A stretch of DNA of 64,000 nucleotides from NCBI RefSeq assembly GCF_022539505.1, contig NC_061514.1:216465837-216529836 (forward strand), read 5' to 3'. This document shows positions 1 to 8,471 of this stretch, one piece after another. Numbering within the stretch: position 1 is the stretch's first letter; every line of letters begins with the position of its first letter. A program made the position numbers and the translations under genes. The stretch comes from Lolium rigidum. Taxonomy: Eukaryota; Streptophyta; Magnoliopsida; Poales; Poaceae. A model generated the notes under the pieces. That model saw nothing but the letters and a program-made list of their open reading frames with translations, searched no databases and had not been told where the DNA came from.

Positions 1-533
1 CTTGAAATTAGTGCAATCTAAGGCTATGGCAAACCCTAACCCTAACTTTTTATGGCTTTTTCTGGATAGGAAAACACTCACAACTCAACTACGGGGTGGA
101 TTGTGGATGGCTTACCGAGGAAAACTGGAAATCTGATACCAAGATGATAAGGGGTGGCCCGATCTTCTCAGTAAGCGACGGGTGTTGATGAACACGTGAT
201 GGTAGCAGCGGATGAAATCGATGATGATGAGGAGGATAACTTGTATGACGCCGACGAAGTCTCTCGATTGATTCCTGATGCCAATGCAACAGCTCTCAAC
301 CCCGCAAGATATTCGCAACTCCACACACTTGCGCACGTAGCCGCCGACCACGAAACGGTAGATTGCAATCTTCTAATCCCCAATGGAACAAGCAGATCAC
401 ACAAACTTTCGGTAGCATAAAACTCCGGATCGCAACGAATTGGAGAGTTGGGGAACAATAGTTTTGCTTAGCAAACAACTATGAACTAGGGTTTATCTTA
501 AACGTGGTCTAAAGCAGCTAGGGGGTCGTCCAA

Positions 534-547
534 GGCACTTATATAGG
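534..547 (-). promoter_or_regulatory. TATA box of LTR A
   Basis: Minus-strand CCTATATAAGTGCC. The same core, CCTATATAAGTGCC, occurs in the related plus-strand LTRs near 2321-2334 and 52601-52614, and a shorter GGACGCCTAT ends the window at 63991-64000. Conservation at the same place in independent copies supports it as the core promoter of this LTR family. Confidence 0.6.
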
Positions 548-626
548 CGTCCGGGACGAGTTCCGGTCGAAAAATACAAGTAAAACCGACCCAGAATAGA
601 TCTGGTCGAGACAGACTCGGACTGGT

Positions 627-836
627 CCGGTCTGGGATCCGGTCGACCGGGCCGTGGACCGGGCGGGCCGGTCTGTGGTCCGGTCAACCGGTCGGAAACC
701 GGGAAACCGCGAAGTTTCCGGTTTCGCCCCGTACGATAAATTTCCTCCGGTTGGCGGCCGGTTGTCGACCGGTCGGCCGGGCCGTGGACCGGGCTGTCCG
801 GTCCGGAGGCCGGTCCGACCGGGTTCCGGACCGGCC
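627..836. repeat. CCGG-rich degenerate cassette in LTR A
   Basis: I count 20 CCGG tetramers in 210 bases, in short units such as ACCGGTC and GGCCGGTC. The LTR sequence on both sides is shared with the A-type LTRs at 1926 and 63447, but the cassette is not: those copies carry different CCGG-rich text. The closest relative is the stretch at 53757-53960 inside element B, which matches in the same plus-strand orientation although the host LTR here is minus and element B is plus. Confidence 0.7.
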
Positions 837-1208
837 TGGACTTCTTCTTCTCCTCTCGCGCATGCCTCCCGCTCCTCCCTCGCGCGTCCATGAGATATCT
901 TCATGTCCAGCTCCATGTCCAGCTTCACGGCCCTCTTGACGTCCGTCTTCATGTCCAGCTGCTCCTCTCCTCGTGCGATGCTTGTCTCCTCTTGATACCT
1001 GATGATACATAAGTAATAGGACTTAGGCAGTATAAAGTTCTCATCAATCAAAGTATCATTTAGAAACAAGTTCACCTGTTGTTTAAGTAGCTTCGCACGA
1101 GCTCTTGTAATTGGTCCAATCCGAACTTCATTGGACTTGAGCTTCACAGCAGGTTCATCTTCTTTTGCTAATGACGGAGGTAGTAGTGAGGTAGGGATGT
1201 CCTCATCA

Positions 1209-1925
1209 GAACCAAGGAGTGAGAGATTAGTGAAGGAATCCACTCTAGAACTTGTATGAGAAACTTGTATGAGAGAGTGCCTGCACTAGAGTCATATATG
1301 AAGAGAGAAAGATCCTCAAGAGTACTTTGATACAAAGAACTAGGGTTATAGGGAGACAAAGCTCAAGTCTAATCTCAAAATCTTGTCTAATCCGAGATCT
1401 GGCCATACCAAGAGTATATATATTAACCGAGGGCATAAGGGTAAAGGTATATGGCAAATGGTTGGGGATAACTTAGATTCGACGATTTACAGCGGTAAAA
1501 CCGGCGGTGCCGTCCCGTGCGCCGGAATGGCTTGGGCGTTCCGGCGCTAGCGCCTGCTCGGGTTCCGGCTTACCAGAACGGGCTACCGTAAACCGTTCCG
1601 GCTATTTCGGTTTGGTTCCGGCGCGCCGGTTTGGTTCAGGCATGGGGGTCGGCGCTGCCGGTCCTGGCGCCGGTTTGCTCCAGCTTCCCTTTTCGTGGTT
1701 CTTCTCCTCCCTTGATGGCTTGGCTTCCTTGTGGGTCCTCCTCGGCGATGTACCTGATGACACATAAAGCATTTTCATGAAGTAGCAAGCCATTCAAAGG
1801 GAGGTTAGGATCAAGCATGGTGAGGAGCGAGTTCACCTCTTGTTGAAGTGCTTTGGTGCATGCTCGCGTCATAGGTCGAGCCACTTGGTTTTGGTGTAGT
1901 GTCGTCCTTAGGCGGGGCTACATCA
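1209..1925 (-). mobile_element. LTR H (partial, minus strand)
   Basis: On the minus strand the LTR starts TGATGTAGCCCC at 1925. It encodes a gypsy polyprotein tail (PMTRACTKALQQEVNSLL, 1884 downwards), passes through a CCGG-rich stretch (about 1500-1680) and an AT-rich promoter-like region (TTAATATATATACTC near 1420-1435), and is cut at 1209 where LTR A begins. In copy 2 the same LTR continues about 90 bases further (51407-51495) before LTR J interrupts it. No PBS is seen, so its true end is missing in both copies. Confidence 0.6.
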
Positions 1926-2716
1926 GAAGCCGATGTACATGGTGCTGGACGTGAAGACATTCCATGGACGCGCGAGGGAGGAGAGGGAGGCAGGCGCGAA
2001 GGAGGAAGATGTCTACGTCGGCACCCAGCCCGGCCACGCCGGCCGACACGCCGGATGGCCCGGCGCCAGGCCCGGCGCCGCCGGCTGCTATGCCGGATGG
2101 CCCGGCATATGCCGGCCCCCATGTTGGTGCACACCGGACCCATTCTAGGGTGCCTAGGCCGTTGGCCCGGTGGTAGCCTGGCGCTTCGCCCGGTCGCTGC
2201 CGGCCCTCCCGGTGCCAGACTCGGTCCGCCGGACCGTACGCCGGCCGTGTCCGAATCAGTCTCAACCGAATCCCAATTTGGGTCAGTTTGTATCAGTTAT
2301 TTTCGACCTCTGGCCGTCACGAACCCCTATATAAGTGCCCGGGATGCCCCCAAATTAGGGATAGACCACGTTTAAGATAAACCATAGTTCATAGTTGTTT
2401 GCTAATCAAAACTATTGATACCGACACTCTCCAATTCGTTTCGATCCGGAGTTTTATGCTGCGAAAGTTTGTGTGATCTGCTGTTCCATTGGGGACTAGA
2501 AGATTGCAATTTACCGCTTCTGGTCGGCGGCTACGTGCGCAAGTGTGTGGAGTTGCGAATATCTTGCAGGGTTGGGAGATGTTGCATTGGCGACAGAGAT
2601 CGATCGAGAGACTCCTCACCATTTATCGTCCACTTCATCATCGTGTATCTCCGCTGTGTTCATCGCGTGTTCATCACCATCCACCTCGCTTACTGAGAAA
2701 ATCGGGCTACCCCTTA
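1926..2716 (+). mobile_element. LTR A-prime, 3' part (plus strand)
   Basis: Plus-strand relative of LTR A. The region 2330-2716 aligns to the reverse complement of 145-550 at roughly 88-90 %, including the TATA core, the leader and the terminal CCCCTTA. Its own CCGG cassette lies at about 2012-2245. The start is missing: LTR H abuts at 1925/1926. The end is joined directly to the start of LTR B (TGATACGG at 2717) without its own PBS. Confidence 0.65.
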
Positions 2717-2987
2717 TGATACGGGCATGGAGTCCTATGTGGAGCCCAGATTCAGGACTCCACCAGCTTATTTATCCTAGTTTATGTAATGGTCATATGT
2801 GGGCCAATTAGGGTTTTTAATAAATTGAGTCAGTTTGGTTTGGGCCTGTCCAAACCAAGGTAGAGAGGCCCACTAGGGGCTGGCCGGCCACCCCACCCCT
2901 CATATAAGTGGAGGTGCGGCTAGGGTTTAGGACAGAACAAGTTTAGTCTCAAGATTAGGGTTTTCCCCATTGCGTGTGTTCACGTGT
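2717..2987 (+). mobile_element. LTR B fragment (first 271 bp)
   Basis: Starts TGATACGGGCATGGAG and matches the first half of the two LTRs of element B (52992 and 55682). It is cut at 2987 where the outer end of the element C LTR begins (minus-strand LTR end, plus-strand TGATGAGG at 2988). The five bases before the junction, CGTGT, would be the target-site duplication of C; the other copy would lie past the N gap and cannot be checked here. Confidence 0.75.
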
Positions 2988-4158
2988 TGATGAGGTCTAA
3001 GACCTAGATTGTGGCCCGATCTTGCGAATTGACCCGGAATCGAAAGGGGAAAAGAGGGGAAACGAAGAACACGATGAACACGACGAACGCGAAGAACACG
3101 AGGACACACGCACGCACACCAACCCGATACAACCGATGCTTACCCTCGTGGCTCGATGGACCACGCCGAATAGAATCACCCACGGAAGAGACCGCGGTAG
3201 AATTCCGAGGTGAGAGACCGGTGTTGGAGACGGAGATCGGTGAGGGAGAGAGAGTGCACCACACTAGAATCTCACTCACAAATCCAATCCACAACAAGGG
3301 TGGCCTTGATTACAGAGGGATGATACCCTAGGGAGACAAAGCTCAAGTTCTATCCTAAGCCAAATCTTGTCTAACCCTAACAAATGGGGATACGGGAGAT
3401 ACATATAGCTCAGATCTGAGTCAAGGGTAGTTTGGGCAAAGGTTACTTAAGTTACAGCCGTTGGATGGCGAAGCAACGGTTCAGATTTGGGTCACTTCGC
3501 GCGCGGGCGGTACCTCGGGCGGAGGCTCCGGCCATGGTACCGGAAAGATGCCTCAAATGGGGGCTGAGTATACTGTGAGGCTGGGCGCATGGGCGGTACC
3601 TCGGCCGGTACCATGGCCGGAGGTACCGGCCTGGCCTCCTCTTCCCGCGGCGTCGACGTGGCCGCCCCAGGGAGCACCAGGGCCGGCCGGTAGTACCGGC
3701 CAGGAGGGGCCGGTAGTACCGGTCCTGCCCTCCTTTCCCGCGTGGCCATCTCCAGGAGGAGGTACCGGCCATGGGGGGCCTGGAGGCTCCGGCCTCTCCT
3801 TGGTGGAGGCTCCGGCCCCCCTCTCCCTCTTCTCTCCTTTGCTCTTCCTTTCTTCTTCTTTCTTTCTTCTCTTCTCAATTCTTCTTCTTCTCCCTTGTAC
3901 AATGGTGTGTCCTCCTCCTCCTCATGTCCTTGATGAGACTTGCACCTAATGACACATACATTGGCATGAGGTAGCATTCCATTCAAGTGGGCGTTGAGGT
4001 CGAGTATCGAGAGGAAGGAGTTCACCTTGTCACGTGTAGCGTGGGTTAGGGTTGTCGGTCCACTTGGGGGACTCCTTGGCCATGGTGTAGCGTCGACGAT
4101 AGGCGGGGTTGCACTTGACGGTCTTGAGGTGGAGGTGTCCGAAGGCCACCCCGCATCA
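2988..4158 (-). mobile_element. 3' LTR of element C
   Basis: Minus strand: starts TGATGCGGGGTGG at 4158 directly after a polypurine tract, ends CCTCATCA at 2988 (1171 bp). The reading frame of the interior continues across the polypurine tract into the LTR, where it encodes a degenerate polyprotein tail (THATRDKVNSFL, about 4060-3930). A CCGG/GGTACC-rich stretch lies at 3500-3800. The leader near 3320-3380 resembles the leader of LTR H. Confidence 0.7.
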
Positions 4159-4269
4159 TCTCCCCCCCCTTGGGGAAGAGTCGTCCTCGACTCTTGCTCC
4201 TCCTCAACGACGATGTAGACGTTGATGCTTGTAGCTTGGGGAAGGACTTGTATAGTTGCCCTTGTATCC

Positions 4270-7200
4270 TTATGGATGCTCGTCGTGGTGCGGGCGTCCT
4301 TGTTGTAGTCCATGAGTGGGTCTCCCATGTAGTGGTGGAGGGACAAAGTCTCGGTCGAAGAAGAGCGTGGGGAAAAACAACTTGCGAAAGGAAAGCTTGT
4401 GGATGCCAATTGGGTGACCGGCGAACAAGAGGCTCTCAATCAAATACGAAGCATCAAGTCGTTTCTCCAAGAGGCATTTGGCAAAAATGGAAATCAAAAG
4501 AGTGTCGATGTATCCAAAATGTGGTAGGGCAAAAATTTGTGCATGTAAAAGTTTGCTTTGGAAGGTGTCAAAAATGTTGTGTGTAGCATTGTCCCACACA
4601 AATGGAACAATCAAAAGGCAAGTATCGGCGGCAAAATTTGGGGCAAAATTGTTATGTGCAATGGCAAAGCTATGGAGACCTCTAGCTTGGGAAAGTATGG
4701 TTGGCATGAGCCGATTATGGGTTTCCTCAAGTGTCAAAGAATCCATTGCAAATGCCAAAGATGAAATGAGAAATCCAAAGAAGAGCAACTCTTTGTGTGA
4801 CATGTGGCACAAGATGCATAAGGTGTCTCTCACATGTATGACATGGTCCTTGAGAATCTCGGAGTGTATGATGATATCATCAAGACATACAACAACTATT
4901 GTGCCAACATGATGTGTCAAGATATGTTGCCTAAGAAGCAAAAGAGGTGACGAGGAGTTGGACCAAACCGGAAACTCGACAAGGCAAGTCGGAAACACAC
5001 GAGGGCGAAGGCTTGTGGGAACATACCCTTTGGTGTGATTCCCGTGGGTTAGGTCCTTGTTGGGGTAGCTCTCAATTGCGCGTTTCGTGAGCTCATGCTC
5101 CGTGGTGGTGGAAGTTGTCATTCGGGTACCTATACACACAAAAGAGAAAACAAAAAGCGTGTGTGCATGGTAGAGGAACACATCATCCATCATGATGTTC
5201 CATGTCTTGTGCACATCACCATTAGTGTCAATCAAGATAGTATGAAATGCATGGCGATGGTGCATATGGCAAGAAGGTGCATTCATGGCATGTGGTAACT
5301 CATGATCATCAACAAGTAGAGAAGGCTATGGGGGCCATCTCGTGGACAATGAAATACGCATTCTTGCATACCAAGCATAAGAAAGAGCAATTGTTCACAA
5401 TCTTGGATGCAAGGATCATGGAATGGTGTAAACATTTGGGGCAAAGCATGCGGAACATGTTATCATTGTTGTCGACAACCCTACGGAAAGAGCTAGTGTT
5501 TATCAAGGGTGTCACAACACAAACATGATCATTATGATTGCAAGCAAGTGAGGAAAAAGTGAAGCTCTCATAGCATGGCATGAACATATTGTCACAAGCA
5601 AGGGATTCCACATGATCAACAATGTTATCAAGCAAAGCATCACATGGGAAAATGAAAGTAGCATGTGACGTAGCAAATGTATCATCAAGATCATGCATGC
5701 ACTCATAAGTCATCATGTCCACTAGTGGGATCATGGCATCCTCAACACCTATGTTGTTACCTTTAGAGGCCGACTCATTTGAGGTAGGTGTTGTGGAAGT
5801 AGGAGGATCCATGTGGTCGACATGTCCATCTTGGAGCAAGCATGGTGAGATATCATCATCTTCATGCACCATGTACATCGTCTCCATGAGCGGGAACTCG
5901 TCCTCCGTGGAACCTAGTGGAACATAAGGAGACACAAACGAGGGAGAGGTTAATGTGTTAGCAAATGCGATGTCCTCCATGGACCTATCATCTACCTCTC
6001 TCAACTCACTTAGTGTATCACTCATGTCCTCCAAACGGAAGCACTCAAACTCACATATGGGGTGGAAGTCACTCAACTCACTATCACTCTCACTCAAGTG
6101 GGCTAAGTGGCTCTCATGCTCACATGGGATTGGTACCAACTCATCAATCAAGCATATAGGAGTAGGCTCGACTTTCTCATCTCCATGCACCTCCTTGGTT
6201 GAAGGGAAGTTCCCATGCTCAACCATCTCAACTCCATCGCCTCCCAAGTCGTCCTCCATCGGTGGCGCCGTCGTTTCGTGGAGAGCTAGGCTCGGATCCA
6301 CATCATCCTTGCGTTGGCCTTGGAGGTCTTCATCTTGAAGTGTGGGCGCCGTAGGCTTCTTGGTGGCTTGGGCTTGTAGCTCGTCGAAGTGGAGCATCTC
6401 GGCGCTTAGCGTTGTGCATTGCCATGCCTCGTGACCCTTGGCCTTGCATACCTCACATAGGAGATTGGGACATTCCCGTGGGCGGTGGCCTTGTTGCTTG
6501 CACTTGTAGCATCGGAGTCCATAGGCATATGACGAGCTAGAGGCCATTGTGGTGGTGGCACAAGAGGTGGAAGTCGCCTCATGAGGAAGGTATGCGCGAT
6601 GTGCACTTGCCATCCTTGGAGTGGTAGACACCCTATCATGGTGTTTGTCGCCTTCATGTCGAGGCTCTCGTCTTCGTGCATCATCACCATGGCTTGAGTG
6701 GTGTCGTCGAAGACTCGTGGAAGATGTGGGTCGATGGCGATCATGAAGTGGCTTGTGGCGGCGAAGCTCATGTGGTGACGTATATCGATGTAGACCATGA
6801 GGTGGTAGTGGTCGACGACTATCATGAGATGGTGTGTGTCGATGACGATCCTCGCCATGCCTAGATGATGGCTCATGCGACTTGGCATGTTGCTTGTGGC
6901 GCCTTGTGGAGCTTGGAGAAGAGTGTCGATGACGATCATGTTGGGGACGCTCTTGATGCTCCATATGATGTACTTGATGTCGATGATCTTGTGCATAAGC
7001 ACTCTCATGGTGGCGCCTTGTGGAGCTCGGAGAAGTGTGTCGATGACGCTCATGATGGGGACGCTCTTGATGATCCATATGATGGTGCCATCGTGGATGT
7101 CCTCCATCTTCATATGTAGCTCCATTGGCCAAGTAGGGGTATGTGGGAGCATCGCGTTGTTCAAGGTGGAGTCGATGTGAGGCTCCGCCATGGTGTCGAT

Positions 7201-7482
7201 GTCGTAGGCGTGGCGTTGCTCCACCATGTCGTCGATGCTTGGTGAGCCATTGTCGATGTAGAGCTCGTCGAAGTCGTCCTTAAGGTGGCGCTCCACCATG
7301 TCGTCCATGCTTGTTGAGCCCTTGTCGGAGTAGAGCTCCTCGATGTCGGTCATGTCGGCGATGCTCGCGGAGCTAGAGTCGGTGTTGAGCTCCACATGTT
7401 CCTCCACATCCGCGGTGCTTGAAGAGGTATCCTCCTCGTAGTGCTCCATGTACTCCTCCATATCCTCATCTTCGCTATCCAT
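4270..7482 (-). pseudogene. Broken polyprotein-like ORF of element C (acidic/His-rich, zinc knuckles, RT-RNase H remnant)
   Basis: The frame starts at 7482 (MDSEDEDMEEYMEHYEE) and carries a repeated acidic unit ending SIDDMVE. It shifts near 7140 into a frame with a His/Arg-rich repeat region (about 7130-6600), then two CX2CX4HX4C zinc knuckles (CYKCKQQGHRPREC and CEVCKAKGHEAWQC, about 6520-6415), then a long acidic domain with further Cys pairs. A stop at 5309-5311 and another shift lead to 5286-4270, which keeps a decayed RT active-site region (VVVCLDDIIIHS in place of the usual YxDD context) and RNase H-like text. Zinc knuckles are typical of retroviral-type gag; the acidic part I do not recognise. 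Element D has the same unknown domain. It is a decayed non-autonomous element protein, not a host gene. Confidence 0.6.
6892..7084. repeat. Two copies of a 79-bp coding repeat
   Basis: Units at 6892-6970 and 7006-7084 are near-identical and lie in the His-rich part of the element C frame, where they encode two versions of a peptide containing HQERP, RHRH and SPSSTRRH. Both are in phase with the frame, which suggests expansion while the protein was still translated. Confidence 0.7.
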
Positions 7483-7949
7483 GTTAGCACGATGGTATCT
7501 ATATGGTGTATGTTAGTGGAAGAACACTACCTCGCAACCTTACCGTGGTATGATAAGATCGGGGTGATCCAACAAGCCGAGGTCAAAATCAATTGTATCG
7601 GGAACTCACACAAAAACACACGCAAAAGCTAGCAAATATGGTGTTAGGTGAGTATGGTGGAAAGCCAAAAGACGAAATCCGAAATCAAGTGTATTGTCAA
7701 GAGTGGGTGAAGTCCAAAAATATCAAATGTCAAAGCGATGATCACTATAAACACGGAAAAGATGTGGAACTCACACACGAGATGAATGGGGTTAGTGCAA
7801 CCAAAAAGTGAGCGGAAAAGTGTATGTAAGGGTGCTCGGTGTCACACTAACACAAGAAGAGATCAAAGCTTTGGTTGCAAACGAAGAGACAACAAGATTC
7901 ACACGTAGCCTCTCTTCTCTTTTCTCTCTTTTGCTTAAAAGCTTTTTCT

Positions 7950-8037
7950 CTTTTGTATTTGGTGGCACTTGCACTCTTTTGTATCTATGGTGGCACTTTG
8001 TACACTTTTGTATGTATGATGGCACTTGCACTCTTTT
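7950..8037. repeat. Tandem repeat in leader of element C
   Basis: Three imperfect units of about 31-35 bp built around TGGTGGCACTT and CACTCTTTTGTAT. Element D has a related but unexpanded T-rich leader at about 59130-59300. Confidence 0.6.
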
Positions 8038-8371
8038 TGTGTTTTTCTTTCTTTTTCACGCTCTATGTTAGCGTTAGCTCGCTTTTGCTATCTTGCCACA
8101 TGAGTTTTGCTTAGAAGCTTGACTCCACACTACACACACACCTCACAATCGGGGCCACGTGCAATGTCTCGCAACACTCAATAAGCAATGCTCGATAGGA
8201 TAGATCGCAAAAGAAGAGGGGTTACAAGGTGGGGAGCAAGTTATACCTAGATGAAAATGTTAGGCGGTGTCGGAACACACAACTTGCGATGATGGCGGTG
8301 GTGTCAAGAGTACGGTTGCAAGTTCGGGGTGCCGAGGATGTCGTCGCTTGCTTCGGAGCTGCGGGTTAGTG

Positions 8372-8471
8372 NNNNNNNNNNNNNNNNNNNNNNNNNNNNN
8401 NNNNNNNNNNNNNNNNNNNNNNNNNNNNNNNNNNNNNNNNNNNNNNNNNNNNNNNNNNNNNNNNNNNNNNN
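8372..8471. other. Assembly gap, 100 N
   Basis: Exactly 100 unknown bases, the conventional placeholder for a gap of unknown size. The left flank is the leader of element C and the right flank is an unrelated copia interior. The 5' LTR of C, any second half of LTR B, and the 5' LTR of the copia element may all be hidden here. Confidence 0.95.

Larger units (their letters stand above)
1..1208 (-). mobile_element. LTR retrotransposon A: 5' LTR (145-1208) and start of interior
   Basis: Read on the minus strand, the LTR begins TGATGAGGACATCCC at 1208 and ends CCTTATCA at 145. Three bases later comes a primer-binding site, TGGTATCAGATTTC (141 downwards), complementary to the 3' end of initiator tRNA-Met. 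The remaining 126 bases to the window edge are the beginning of the interior, so this is a 5' LTR and the body lies outside the window. The first third of the LTR encodes a peptide with the motif PITRARAKLL, which is the C-terminal tail of a gypsy polyprotein. A CCGG-rich stretch (627-836) and a TATA box (539-546) follow. Related LTRs lie at 1926-2716, 52200-52991 and 63447-64000, all in the opposite orientation. The ends and PBS are seen directly; assignment to Ty3/gypsy is inferred from the tail peptide. Confidence 0.75.
1209..2987. repeat. Composite LTR block, copy 1 (copy 2 at 51496-53258)
   Basis: About 1.78 kb is repeated in the same orientation at 51496-53258 with about 17 single-base differences by eye (roughly 99 % identity) plus a 13-bp tandem duplication unique to this copy near 1250. 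The block contains LTR H (minus) inside LTR A-prime (plus), then the start of LTR B. Both internal junctions (1925/1926 and 2716/2717) are identical in the two copies, so they descend from one composite rather than from independent insertions. Confidence 0.85.
2988..8371 (-). mobile_element. Non-autonomous gypsy-like element C, truncated by the assembly gap
   Basis: A minus-strand element. The 3' LTR is 2988-4158 and the polypurine tract is on the minus strand at 4171-4159 (AAGGGGGGGAGA). The interior carries a long broken reading frame (4270-7482) and a 5' leader (7483-8371) running into the 100-N gap. The leader and reading frame are homologous to element D (56150-60965), which lies in the same orientation 50 kb away. 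Only remnants of RT and RNase H are visible and no integrase, so it would need a helper element. The 5' LTR and PBS are not in the window. Confidence 0.7.

Noticed and set aside
3492..4439. 315-codon minus-strand open frame as a possible host gene
   Set aside because: It crosses the polypurine tract and LTR start of element C and encodes a decayed polyprotein tail plus CCGG-rich low-complexity text.
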